From the NCBI RefSeq assembly GCF_030253575.1, contig NC_080561.1, positions 37,495,564 through 37,559,563 of the forward strand: a DNA stretch of 64,000 nucleotides. The letters run 5' to 3'. This document shows positions 12,708-24,047 of the stretch, piece by piece. The translations under genes and the position numbers were made by a program. Position 1 is the stretch's first letter, and each line of letters begins with the position of its first letter. The notes beneath the pieces are model-generated. The model did no database searches, was not told the origin of the DNA, and saw only the letters and a program-made list of their open reading frames with translations. Source of the stretch: Rhododendron vialii (lineage: Eukaryota > Streptophyta > Magnoliopsida > Ericales > Ericaceae).

Positions 12708-12835
12708 GCCAAACTCAAGACACGCGAGAAGAAATTCAAGCCCATTCTCGGCGCCGTCAACGCCATCCAACACCACCTTGACACCCTCAGCTTCCCCTTC
12801 AAGTGGTCATGGTGCAACGTCTCCATCAAGGTTTA
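12708..12835 (+). pseudogene. Coding-like fragment of unknown origin
   Basis: One plus-strand frame reads through an unusually GC-rich island in AT-rich surroundings. It contains LAKLKTREKKFKPILGAV, then HHLDTLSFPFKWSW, and closes shortly after. The Lys/Arg-rich start and the compact hydrophobic run look like real protein sequence rather than chance. I do not recognise the family. It has no start codon in frame and no partner exons I could find, so a captured or decayed exon is most likely. Confidence 0.3.
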
Positions 12836-12952
12836 GAACATGCGCCACCAATGCCTCCTCTGAGTCCACCCGTTCTCTCTCTCTAACTCTAATTATCCGT
12901 TGGAAAATTGGGTCAAGGTAAAAGTTATCTCAAAGTTGGGCAAAGAAATGGG

Positions 12953-13363
12953 TAGGGGTGATTTAAAAAACCGGAAAACCGGACTAAACCGGACCAATTT
13001 TATGGTTTTCATTTCAAACTGGTCTGGTCGGGTCCGGTTTGAAATATTTCAAAAAATTATTTTTGATTCCGATCTGGGAGACTTTCAAACTGGTCTAAAC
13101 CGGACTAGACCAGATTATGCGTATTTACAAAATATTGCAAGAGGTATGGCATGCGTATATACAAAATATTGCAAGAGGTATGGCTTGAACTTGAGACCAC
13201 CTTACCGCTGTGCTACACCGATTGTTATGAATTTTATGTGTAATAAATATATGTATTACACAAATATGCTAGATATATAAATACAAACCCTAATTACTTA
13301 TCCAGATTTCACCCTCTTTTCCTCACACAACGCCAACTTCACTCCAGGTGATGGCGATTTGCA

Positions 13364-13407
<44 letters not shown>

Positions 13408-13800
13408 TCTTCTTCTTCTTCTTCTTCGGCGATGGCGAAGTGTGGCGGCTGGCGACTGTTATACGATGAGTCTCTCTCTCTCCCCTTTTCCCGTCCATGT
13501 CTTTGTTGATTTTTAGTTTTGTTTGAAACCCCCAAACTCAGATCTTGTCCGAGATGGAGCTTGGTGATGGTGCCGGCAATTGATATTTTGTGGGTTGATT
13601 TGTGGATTTTTTGATGTGTTGGACACAAAATGTGAGCCATGAATGAAAACCGGATAAGCCGGACCAAAACTGGTTGAGCCGGTCGAAACCAGACCGTATT
13701 ATCTCAACCGGTTTCGGTTTTTAAAAATCCTAAACCGGATAACTGATTTCGACAGAAAAATATGCCTAAACCGGTTGAAACTGGATTGGTATCACCCCTA
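12953..13800. mobile_element. Non-autonomous hAT-like element
   Basis: This is an 848-bp element with terminal inverted repeats TAGGGGTGAT at 12953 and ATCACCCCTA at 13791-13800. Eight-base flanks GAAATGGG (12945-12952) and GAAATGGA (13801-13808) match at seven of eight positions, the hAT target-duplication length. Subterminal DNA is full of AAACCGG/CCGGTTT blocks on both sides, typical transposase-binding architecture. Inside are a 36-bp direct duplication (about 13116-13185), a tRNA-like stretch on the minus strand near 13180-13235, and a CT plus TTC microsatellite (13365-13426). No transposase frame is present. Confidence 0.82.
13365..13426. repeat. Compound (CT)n(TTC)n microsatellite
   Basis: A run of CT repeats passes directly into TTC repeats inside the hAT-like element. 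The Arg-Glu and poly-Glu frames predicted on the opposite strand (13298-13498 and 13323-13667) are translations of this repeat and not genes. Confidence 0.95.
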
Positions 13801-14248
13801 GAAATGGATAAAATAAAAAAATGGGAAAGGATTTGGATTATTGGAGATGAGTTTTTGAGAATTTTGCCCAAATTTTTAATTTTGGTCTTAAAATGGATCA
13901 AGATTAAAGACAGTGCAAGGGACCGGATTTGGTGAGAACCGATACATAATTCAGAACCTTTATGTGATCACAAATGTCCTTTCCTTCCCTATTCCCTTGT
14001 ATTAGCATGTTACAAGCCAACCGAAAAAGGGCAATAATGGCTCCCTATGGCATAGGATTAGGAATTTTGCTTGCTATTGATTGATTTAATCTGAAAGTTC
14101 AGAGTGGGGTTACATTAATTGATCATACCAATGACGGAGATCGTTTGTGGGCCCATTATTCAGGTCTCAGAAAATTTACTGGACCAGAATAGCATTTGGG
14201 TCCTCAGAATTGTCCACATTAATAAAGGATTACAATCTACTACTAGTA

Positions 14249-17200
14249 TTATTGCTGAGCATGGCTTCCACCAGGTCGATACTCTCCAATTCCTAACAGA
14301 TCCTGCGCATATTCAAGATTTAAAGGTACATAAATACAAGTAAAAATATTCAAAGTGGCGTCTCCAAACACTGAAAATAAAAATAAGAAGCAGAAAGTAA
14401 TCAATTAGTGAGACTGGAAGACCATGAAAAGATTCAAAGCAGATACAGATACAATAAAACATACCACTAAGCAAAATAATACAAATTTCGGGTGATTTTG
14501 GTGCTGGCCAGCCCAGATGGGCAACCTTATAATCACATCCAACATCGCTTAAGCAAGCAGAATTTGTTAATGAGTAACTCAGTTGAGCTCACAGACCTCT
14601 GGAGAAACATGGGTAGTACCTCAGATAGATGAAAGCATCTCCCGGCCTTCATTCAGTGTCGAGCACTCTAATGGGCAAATCCAAATCTAAGTGTAAATTT
14701 GAGTAAAGGGTTCGTTAGGGGCATAGTTGAAAACTCGAGAGGGGAAAAATGGCCTTGTAAAATCAAAGGAAAGTTCGAGTCTCCCTTGATTTGATTAGAA
14801 CTAAAAAATATGAATTTGGGCAAAGATTGGAGAAAATATGGAGTTTGGGCAAAGACTGGAGCGTGCTTTAGAAGCTTTTACTCACATTTTGGACTTGAGT
14901 ATGAAAGAAAAAGTAAGGGCTGGGGATGCTCTAACACAACTGGAGAGAAATAGAACTTGACACAAATAGGATTATGCTTTCAAATGATCAATGTTTGCGA
15001 ACTGGGTACGACTATTTCATTTGAACTAAACAAATCAACTCTACTGAAGTGAAACAAAGCAGCACTATTTTAAACTAAACAAATGTGAAAAGTGAATATT
15101 GTATAGATAGATGCAAACAACTATGCTCTATAGAACTCTTCCTGCTTCATATTATCGTAGTTGAACTTCCTACGAAAACTTCAAAATGGAACAGCTTCAC
15201 TCTAGGGAAATGGCCATTTGGACAATTTTCAACAATTGGCGTGAGAAGAAGGAATATCAACTGGTAAGATGGACTTGGTGGATAAAGAAAAGATAATTTG
15301 GAGGTCGGAATGAAATAGTAGAGCAAATAAAAAATGAAAGAATAATTCCCCTAAGGATTTTTCCCCTCTTCAGGGCTGCATCGTTCCAACTTCAGAGAAC
15401 CATGGTTACATGATCAAATCATCTGGATTCCATCTAGATGTATGAACTCTAGTGCTGGATATTCACCATTTACCTCATGGAATAACAGGGTACCAAACTT
15501 AAGCTACTGAGAAGCAGAATACCTATGAATGATCACTAGTACTGCTGAAGTTAAAAGTGGTAGATAGACCAGTTCACAAGATTGAAATCAGAATTCAGCT
15601 TTGAGAACTGACAGGCACAGGGTAATTTAAGCTGCAAGTAAGAAGAACCAAATCACTCTACAAAAGGAAAAAGGAAAGTCTGCGAAAACACAGAACCAGA
15701 CTATGAGATACATCAACAAGTCCTTCAACTTAAATGTTGTTTGTCTATGCAGACATTGCCTTATATCTAACACAATGATACATACTTCCCCTTGGGAAAC
15801 AGAAAATCAGACATTTCAACATTCACATGTCATCACAACTCAACTAAACTCGAAAGCTTTACTTTCAACTTCTTGGGACCGGCTACATGGAACTTCTCCA
15901 ATGGACTTTATGTTCAAACTCAAAACTTATTATCTTCCATTTTTCACTATGTTCAAGAATGTTAGTTCGTTGTATACTGTAGCATTTGGATAGTATCTTA
16001 CAAAAGTTAACAATAGGACGTGTAGCATTCTTCAAAAACTTACATTACCAGACCCCCCAATGTTATATACATGATGCACTCATTAAACTAGAAGACTTGG
16101 TGCTAATCAGCACACAGGCTCTTGGTAACCAGCCAAAATGACCAAAAAAGGGACTTATAAGACTCTCACTAAAACTAAGCGGCCAAATGAAAAGGCCATT
16201 ATCTCCAAAATTAAGGTCACGAATCTAGAAGACGAAAAATTCACTCAAAAGTATTCATTAATCTATAAAATGAAAAATATGCTCAACTACTTTTGAGTTC
16301 ATAGGGTCTACAAAACTTTCAATAGCCACAGTAATCCTTATAGCAGTGATATAGAAAATTAGGTTACCCTTTTAGATAGGAACAATCAAGTAATTCAAAG
16401 TACACAGTATTTCAGATTCTCTGCTCGAGTTCAAATATGTTTCTAAACAAGAAGAGAAGATACATGTGCGCAGGCAAGAAATAAATGGAGAGAATAAGCA
16501 AATGCTTTGGCTACAGTGTCCACCAATTAATAACCGCGACCATATGTGTATATATACGCACACAGACAACATGCTCCAACAATAAGCTATTATGCCTAGG
16601 AAAATTCTAAAACCATGCCCAATTTGCACACTCACAGGGGCGTGTGGGCTCCACACACACTAGTGCAGTGATTTATTATACACCTAACTCAACAAAGCAC
16701 ATCACAGGGAAAACTTGAGAATAAACCAGCAGGTGAAATGAACTACAAACCTGACATGCTTTATTTTTTGCCCTAGTTTCAGCTGTGCTTGGAATATCAT
16801 GATTTGGTTTTAAGAATCTCTTCTCACGCCGTTCACACGAGCCCCACCCATCTGAGAACCTACCACCCCTAGGAACAAGCAGAAAGTATTTATCAGCACT
16901 AGGCACAAAGTAAAAAGAAAATTGATAATTAAGTATTAAGTATTAATCAAGGAAGTGAGAATCATACTGCATGTATGCTCGGACCACAAATTCAGCACGA
17001 AGAACATTCCGGTTCTCATCAAACTCAATGGTCTTGTCTTTAATCTCAAAAGAGAGATTGAAATAGAACGATATCTTCCTCCAACCTGTAGAGAACTACT
17101 GGCCATCATACACCAAAAGTACATGACAAACAACAAAGACAGAATAGAATAACGATTTTTACCTGTCTTTTTAATAAAAGGGCTCCCAGAAATCATAGTG

Positions 17201-18941
17201 TAATCACTTTTCTCCAGAATCTGTCCATTTTTAAGTGGCACAATCACATCATGTGTTCAGATGAAGAATGAGATAAAATCCCATATGTTCAACACTTCAA
17301 CGGGGAGAAACCTAAGTAACTCCATACAGTTACTAAAGACTGACAAAAGTTTATTTTAGTCATTAGCAATGGAGGTGAGAATCCATGTTAAATTACAGAC
17401 TCTAAGTTGCATCTTTCCATTTATTAGGTGGAATGTTGGGAAAATATAGGCATTGAGGGGCTTTTTTCGGTTTGAATCCCGAATACAAACAGAATTCAGG
17501 TCCTTAGGGAAACTGCAATTGGATACCAAGAGAATCCATAAGCAGTTGGCTGCCAGCACAGTATATGTTAGAATGCAATTCTGCTTTACAAACAAGGAAA
17601 AGTAGAAACGCCTTTCTTCTGTAACTTCTGTTTCTGTAATGCACATAAACAAAATCAACACCTGAATGATGTGCCAATAGCAATTCTTTAATCATAAGCC
17701 ATGGGTGTCTTGTCAAAAGATGGAAGTTCCAAAAGAATCCACATTGTTACCAATAATTTTTATTAACATCTTGTTCAGTTTCTAGCAGTGTTCTAAAAGT
17801 CAGCTGACTAGTCCTCGCCTAAGCGCTAGGCGGAGGTCCAACTCGTCTAGATTAGGCAGCTGACTATTGGCACCTAGTCCCTGCGTAGGTGCTAGGCGCC
17901 CTTTTCCGCCCTACTAGTGCCTAGCAACTTTTAGAACATTGGTTTCTAGTCATTTCCATTTGTGTATATTACTATTCTAACAAATTGGAACCCGGATTGT
18001 TATTTTGCTACATTTTCTACAAAATAAACACATGGAAAATACTTAGCACTCATGTAAGTGTAATTAGTAAATCAACTCCAACTGCTAAGGACTAGCTTCC
18101 TTCAGTCATAATTATCCATGGTTTAATAGTTGTCCATTACTTACAGGAACATGTAATATTACCCAAAGTTCTAAAAGTCGCTAGGCACTAATTGGGCGAT
18201 CAGCCTTAGTAATCAACGATTAATCGGCGCATAGCAATTAGTTGGATCTAATCGGATAAGCCTGCTAGCAATTAATTAATTTCGACTTTTAGAATATTGA
18301 TATTATTTAAAGAACGTTGAATTAATTCAGTAGCAAAATACAGCCGAATTTCCAACGAGAACGAAAAAACTCACCGCCATGGCTGCATTCTGGTATTCTT
18401 TGAAAAGCGAAACGGATGGAAACTGACCAGACAAGCTATGTTGCCTCACGTTCTCTTTCTCCTCACTCCCTCGGCTCCCTCCATAGCTCAGCGGCGAACA
18501 CTCCGAACCACTGGGAACCGAAAACTCCCTGCTCTCAGGAGACGAATAACTCGGCATCCGCTGCGCGTGCTTCACCATAACGAGAGGACTAACGTTACTC
18601 GTCTCGCTCAGCTCCGAGACGGAAGACCTGGCCATCTTATGCGGCCGCTGGTGGGGGCATGGATCCTCGATGACCTCGCCTTCGGTTAGGGCTCGGAAGT
18701 TGTGGTTTGGCGGAGAGGAGTAAGGGTTGTTCCTAGGGGTTTTGACGAATCTATTAGGGGGTGGAGATGGATTTTTGGGAAGGGAGAAGGGGATGGGAGA
18801 GTGGTTCTGTTTGAGGGAGAGAGGTTTGCGGGATTTGGTGGAGGAGGAGAGAGAGGCGGCGGCGGCGGAGTCGATGACGGCCCAGAGGGCGGCGTCGTCG
18901 AGGTCTTTGTCATCCACTGGGTAGGTGATTGGGGATGTCAT
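14249..18941 (-). CDS. Uncharacterised plant protein with a RAD52-like C-terminal domain (tentative)
   Basis: Five minus-strand exons join in frame to 304 residues: 18941-18375, 17220-17163, 17085-16968, 16868-16751 and 14302-14249; all introns are GT-AG. Residues 1-189 are one exon: MTSPITYPVDDKDLDDAALW, an ALWAVIDSAAA helix, then a Ser/Pro/Lys-rich, probably disordered region. From about residue 180 a compact domain follows: LFKEYQNAAMAILEKSDYTM, a beta-rich segment (GWRKISFYFNLSFEIKD, RAEFVVRAYMQ), GGRFSDGWGSCERREKRF, then STAETRAKNKACQDLLGIGE and a short tail. The alternating beta pattern followed by an A-E-T-R-A-x-N-x-A helix resembles RAD52/phage-type single-strand annealing proteins, which would imply nuclear DNA repair; this is inference. 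I recall close plant homologues but no assigned function. The last exon encodes only 17 residues. Intron 1 holds two MITEs, and the leader carries a hairpin-forming repeat. Confidence 0.82.
17789..17938. mobile_element. Foldback MITE in intron 1 of the RAD52-like gene
   Basis: This is about 150 bp with terminal inverted repeats TGTTCTAAAAGT and ACTTTTAGAACA. The interior carries several GCTAGGCG/CGCCTAG blocks that are complementary across the element. It has no coding capacity. A related element lies 230 bp away in the same intron, and a lone matching end occurs near 12525. Confidence 0.75.
18168..18297. mobile_element. Second foldback MITE of the same family
   Basis: This is about 130 bp with ends GTTCTAAAAGTCG and CGACTTTTAGAAT, closely matching the termini of the element at 17789-17938. 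The interiors are complementary but differ between the two copies, so they look like separate insertions rather than a tandem duplication. Confidence 0.72.
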
Positions 18942-18946
18942 TTGGT

Positions 18947-18991
<45 letters not shown>

Positions 18992-19121
18992 CTAGGGTTT
19001 TGAATTGTCGGGAGGAAGTGTCGGGAGGAAGTTGCTAGGGTTTTGAATTGTCGGGAGGAAGTGTCGGGAGGAAGTTGCTAGGGTTTTGAATTGTCGGGAG
19101 GAAGTGTCGGGAGGAAGTTGG

Positions 19122-19162
<41 letters not shown>

Positions 19163-19165
19163 CCT
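18942..19165. repeat. Three 43-bp tandem repeats between GA and CT tracts, leader of the RAD52-like gene
   Basis: A GA run (about 18950-18983) starts about 8 bp upstream of the minus-strand start codon. It is followed by three nearly identical 43-bp units from about 18991 to 19120, each holding CTAGGGTTTTG and two GTCGGGAGGAAG blocks, and then a CT run (about 19124-19160). In the transcript the order is GA tract, three repeats, CT tract, ATG. The two tracts are complementary over more than 30 nt, so the leader could form a long stem with a loop of about 135 nt immediately before the start codon. Confidence 0.9.
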
Positions 19166-20164
19166 TGAGCTAGTAGATCTACATCTGCAAAAGCAGAGCA
19201 AGCGCGCAAAAACTCTGAGAATTCAAATCAGGGATTACTACGGTAATACGGTGTCGTGTAGCCTTTTTGATAATCACAGGATTTTCTCCATGATTATCGA
19301 AATTACAGTCCCCTCTAGCTCTTTGTAACTCTTTTGACAATCGAAAAGTCTAAGAACACCTTTTTCGGACACAAGTCAAGACGCAAATTGTTGCCGTAAC
19401 CATTGGACGTATGTGTGTTCACATGTATCAACCAGCTCTAGACGTAATTGTATTCGAATTTATGTTTCAAAATTGTATTCGTAGCATTGTTGTTTTGACA
19501 ATATACATAACACAAACGTTGCACATGTTGAGCACCATCAAATATCTTGACGGGAAAAGTTCATCAACAACTTAACAAATCAAAATTTAGACAAGGCCCT
19601 TCTCTAAACATTTTACAAGTTACAAATCAAAATTGACATTATACCAATAGCATCCACTAGGCTATGCGAATTCGCTTACTGTTGGAGAGAGCAAGGGAGG
19701 GTTGAAAAGTTTGAAGAATCACTACTGCTAATTTTGTTGGTTCTTGATCGTAAAGAACAAATCCCAATCATAGGAGTAATGGATAATATTAGCATTACAT
19801 CACCAATTAGTTGTATTACCGAGACCTTCTACTGTTTAAAAGTAATAACCATTTTGAACGATGAAGACACCCGAGTTATTTTAATCAATTTGGAAATTGT
19901 TGAGGGAACACAATTATTAAGAGGGGGAAAAAAGTAGACAAATTTTAAAGAAAACTTTGTTTGTACTGTTTTTCTCTCTTTCTTCTTGTTTTTACATTTT
20001 ACTAACTATTTTTCACATTTTTTTTTTCTCATCTTCCAAACACGCCCCAGAACAACAGCAGTGCGTGTGAATCAAACAGAAACAGTTGCTCTCCCCGCGA
20101 AAATATTCATGCTTCACAACGACGAAAAAACCACGCTTATCCTTCACCCTCCCCTGCTTATCCT
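19166..20164. other. Intergenic region, no gene seen
   Basis: This is AT-rich, with no frame showing family motifs on either strand. It should contain the promoter of the RAD52-like gene (right of 19165) and the 3' end of the 20165-20825 gene. Confidence 0.6.
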
Positions 20165-20825
20165 TCACCCATTAAACCGCTTCAACGCCGTCCTCTCAAA
20201 CCGCTGAAACGGACTACAACACATTCCGCCGACGTCGTCGTCGTCGTCTCCACCGCCTCTAATCACATCAACATCATCTCCGAGATCAACAGCTTCTCCG
20301 TCGCTCCTCCGCTTCACGACGACTCCTCTCTCGCTCCTCAAATCCTCCGTCCACGCCTTCAATTCGTCAACCGGCCACTCAAATTCCACCTCCTCCTTGA
20401 TCAGTTTCCTCTCTCCTCCTCCCTTCCGATACTTCCCACCGATTTCCGCTCGAATCGCAGCTAGTATTGTCGGATCCAAGTAGTCTTCAAGCCTCTTGTT
20501 CGCAACGTTTCTCCCTTGATCTTCTCTTTTCCTCCGTAACGTGGTCGAATTCGCATCAAAGCGCGACGAGTAGCAACTCGCGGCATCCTCCCTGTTATTA
20601 GAAGTAGTAAGTAGTAACAACACATTCACACACAAACACGCATATTACGAGTATAATGTACGTACATGCGTTATGTAGATGGGGAGAGGATTTTGAGTAC
20701 CGAGGTCTGGTTGACGAGGTTGATGACTGAGAGTGAAGAGAGGGAGGGCGAACGAGGCGGTTTCGGATCTGTTCGACGGTGGCGAGAGGGCTCGAACCGT
20801 CGGGAAATTGGCTCGCAATCTCCAT
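20165..20825 (-). CDS. Small unknown plant protein, acidic C-terminus
   Basis: Two exons, 20825-20662 and 20591-20165, join in frame to 196 residues (intron 20592-20661, GT-AG, only 70 bp). The protein starts MEIASQFPDGSSPLATVEQI, then a Ser/Pro-rich stretch. Exon 2 holds the likely core: KRLEDYLDPTILAAIRAEIG, a Lys/Gly-rich loop, then EVEFEWPVDELKAWTEDLRS. A Gly-Asp-rich acidic segment and CCSPFQRFER finish the chain. The frame is open upstream to 21005, but the upstream part looks unconserved, so I chose the ATG at 20825. I recognise no named domain. High GC against AT-rich flanks, a well-formed intron and helical core favour a real gene. The exact donor is uncertain: an overlapping GTACGTAC offers another site, though only the one used keeps exon 2 in frame. 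Confidence 0.72.
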
Positions 20826-21058
20826 CTCTGTTGCGCCGTGGAGACCGGAGAGGTATGGCTCTTTGGATTGGGCTGTGAATTTCGCTCCCCTTTTGAAGCT
20901 TAATGAGGAACCAAATATGGCGGGCTTCTCGTGCACTTTACCGGCGGCCCATTGTTTGCTCACCCGGAAAACAAATTGTCCGTAAATATCACCGATAGGC
21001 CTCAAGGTTTACTGTAAGTACAGATTTTCCCTCCAGATTTGAAAAAAAGATTTGTAGG

Positions 21059-21400
21059 CCCCTTAGGTTTGGTGATGCATTTCAATTACTCCATCGAATC
21101 ATTCAAAATGCTTACACTAGATTGTGTTGGACCATCTCGGAGTCTCGTACAAATGGTCAGAGCCATTTAATTTGTTTAAAACATATTTTTAAAATCTCTC
21201 GTAAAAAATTAGCTCAATCAAATATCGATAAAAGCTTGATCGACTCGTTAAAATATTGGTCTCTAAACTAGCGGGGATCTTAAAACATGACGTCAATCAT
21301 TAGTGTGGGATTTTGAGTTGGGTTCAACACAATCCAGTGTATGCATTTCGGAAGATGGAGTGTAGTTGAAAATTGAAATGCATCACCAAGTTTCAAGGGG
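21059..21400. mobile_element. Foldback element, class unassigned
   Basis: The left end CCCCTTAGGTTTGGTGATGC and the right end, read on the other strand as CCCCTTGAAACTTGGTGATG, are followed on both sides by CATTTCAATT and further in by complementary ATTGTGTTG/CAACACAAT blocks. I see no clean target duplication. There is no coding capacity. Confidence 0.65.
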
Positions 21401-22016
21401 CTAAACATAATTTTTCAAATTTTGCGGGGAAAGATAGAGTGAACCTTTTAAACACATACATAACACCCAAATTTCCGATGTAGAAGCCAACCCAACTAAC
21501 GCAGGCCCACGAGCATCGCCGCAGATCATAGTACTACAATAGACGGGCCCAAGGGGCTTGCATCAGAGGTTGGACACCACCACAACGAGTAGACACGACT
21601 TAGTTTTTTTGAGAGAGTGCAAGAGGGTAACTTCACCTACCAACACACACAACATCCAAACTCTCAATGTGGTAGCCAGCCCAACTGACGCTCTAAAGTT
21701 AATGAACAAATAATCCTTCGGAAAAAAATTGGAGGATCCTTTAGTGGAACATTTTCATGACAAGGTTTTCTCTTCTTCTTCTTCTTTTTTTTTTGTACCA
21801 ATTAATTAAAATATAAAAGTGACTTGATTAATTAAATCACTAATATAGCACGAGTTCAACTATGTCAAGATTTTCTCTTAATAATATAGCACAGGTTACT
21901 TCTTATCCGTGCAATTCGTTTCTTCTCAATGCTTCTGCTTCACTGTGGTTCGTCACAGCTCCAGGGAAATCCTCCATTGTTGGGGCTTGAATTCAATTCA
22001 ACGTGTAAGTTATTTT

Positions 22017-22018
<2 letters not shown>

Positions 22019-22055
<37 letters not shown>
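22019..22055. repeat. (CT)n microsatellite
   Basis: This is an uninterrupted CT run. The LSLSLS frames reported across it are repeat translations. Confidence 0.95.
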
Positions 22056-22057
<2 letters not shown>

Positions 22058-24047
22058 CGTTCGAATCGCTGCTCGGATTTCCTACACGGAATTCTGTTAG
22101 AATTTAGATTGAGAGCTATACATTCTGTCAGATTAATTGCATCCGTAGATGTGCTACAAGTTCCTTGTTGATCCTACAATGGCCTTGGTTATTAATGTGT
22201 GAGGCAACGGAAATCACCTGTTCATTCGCTGTTAGCTCCCTGGAAGTTGTAATCCAACATGCAAATTTTTTTCTTGTTTTGTTGACTAGCTTTGATTAAT
22301 AACAAACAAGTAAATATTCTTTGTTGCAGGTATCCGTTACACATGCTAAATACTACTCTTCTTGGGAAAACCAGCTCAGTTGATTATGTACTAGGATTGA
22401 AGATTTCTCCTGATTATGTTGACAAAACCTAGGGTACATATCAAATAATTACTGTCTTATGTCTCTTATCTACCATGGGGGGCAGATATGCATTCATAGC
22501 AACTATCAGATGCTAATTCCTTTGTATCCTTCCTAGGTTTTGTGTTAGTTACTAGCAAATCAACTGCTTTTCTGGACCAAATGCTAATTCATCAATTTCC
22601 CATCGTTTCTTCGCGTAGGTACTTCTAGATTTCATCTTACTGGGATAACTGGTCTGCTTTCTCGTTATGAGGGGAGAGAGTGTTGATGGAAATGGATGGA
22701 ACCAGTCCCCGTATGGAATCCGTTCAATAGATTTTTGACTTGCTCAGACTGCAAACTACACTCAAGACGAGATTAAAAAAAAAAAAACTACACTCCTTTC
22801 TTCTAGCCTCTATTATCATCACTTTCATTTCAAAGCAAAGGTGTCTAAAGAAGGTATAGTACTTCCTATCTTGCCTATGCAAATGATTTGTGCTCCTTGG
22901 GTTAGGTATTTTTGCCCTCAGTATTAGTGCTTGTTCCTCAATCCGTAGCTATTTCAAGGGAAGGACAGGCGGAAAATTGTCCATGGCGGTGGTCAACATT
23001 GAGGGCAAACTGCCTATTGGTTGGCCATTTTGTAAGTCCAAACCTGGTTGCCTCATGTGTCAAATTACACACCCATTATGCTTAGATGGATCTGCTATTC
23101 CTTTTATGATATTGCAACTGCAGTTAGTCACTTTGTGTTAATACTCAATTTATGGGTATTTTTATGTAAGTATTTTGTTTAATGTTAATGTGCTGTTATT
23201 TCTCCCTTCTGCTCATTATGTCACCCTTTTTTTGTTTAATCTTCGACATGAAGCACTATGTCACCTAGGCCCTTTTGCAACTGCAGTGCCCAAACTAGAT
23301 GGGATGACAAAAATCTTTTCCAAGTGATAGTGATTGTTTAAAATGTAATGTAATGATGATTTGCCCATATCTCCATTTGCTCTTATGCAGATTATGGAAC
23401 TATCAGTTGCTTCTCTCATATTCTCAGCAATCAGCATTTTTGCTTTGAATGTTTATGATCCAAGGAAGTCGAACATAAATAGTAGTAATAAAAATTGCAA
23501 GTACTAATAAAGTATGTGCAGCCAACTAAAGTAGTTGGTTTTCCACAATGTGTACACATAAATGGAATTTGCGTGAAAAGGGACTCGAAGGACTAGGCGA
23601 GGAGTCATTTGAATTCGCTGGCCCAAGTTGGAAGGGTCCTTTTTCTTGAATAATAATCCAAGAACCTAAAACACATGCACTACTTTGTAACAAATCTCTT
23701 ACACTCATCTTCAGCTATAATTACATTTGACATTTCCTAAGATCTTCTAAGTGTTAAATGTTTACTTGAAAATGCTCAATTCACCTCTACCCTTGAACTG
23801 AAACTGAATAGGCATCACTCATCAATCATGAATTTGATCTAGTAAACGGGAGACACAGAGAGTAAGCCTCATGTACAGCATAGACCTGCTTATACTGAAA
23901 CAGCCTCAGGTATTCCATGGCACTGCATGAGGCTTAACTCTTGTCCATAAGAGCTATATTCCCTCTCTTCACACAACTCAGTATAGTAGTTTCGAAAATG
24001 ACTAAATCTTAGTCAAGAAAAACAAGTACCTTCTACTGACAAAACCT

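Larger units (their letters stand above)
11092..14248. other. Intergenic region with a hAT element and a coding-like scrap
   Basis: No complete gene is visible. It contains the upstream region of the At3g17950-like gene, a GA microsatellite, a coding-like fragment at 12708-12835, and a non-autonomous hAT element at 12953-13800. Open frames around 12017-12367 overlap one another on both strands and show no family motif. Confidence 0.55.
20826..24047. other. Intergenic region, one foldback element, possible non-coding transcript
   Basis: No protein gene is supported. A foldback repeat occupies 21059-21400. At 22019-22055 a CT tract follows an AT-rich, promoter-like stretch, and a TTTGTTGCAG acceptor-like site lies near 22330, so a spliced non-coding transcript on the plus strand is possible. 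Frames at 22890-23141 and around 21909-22171 have no conserved motif. Confidence 0.5.

Noticed and set aside
22890-23141. Plus-strand frame of 83 codons in a possible transcript region
   Set aside because: It has no homology I recognise, no leader context and hydrophobic, low-information composition.
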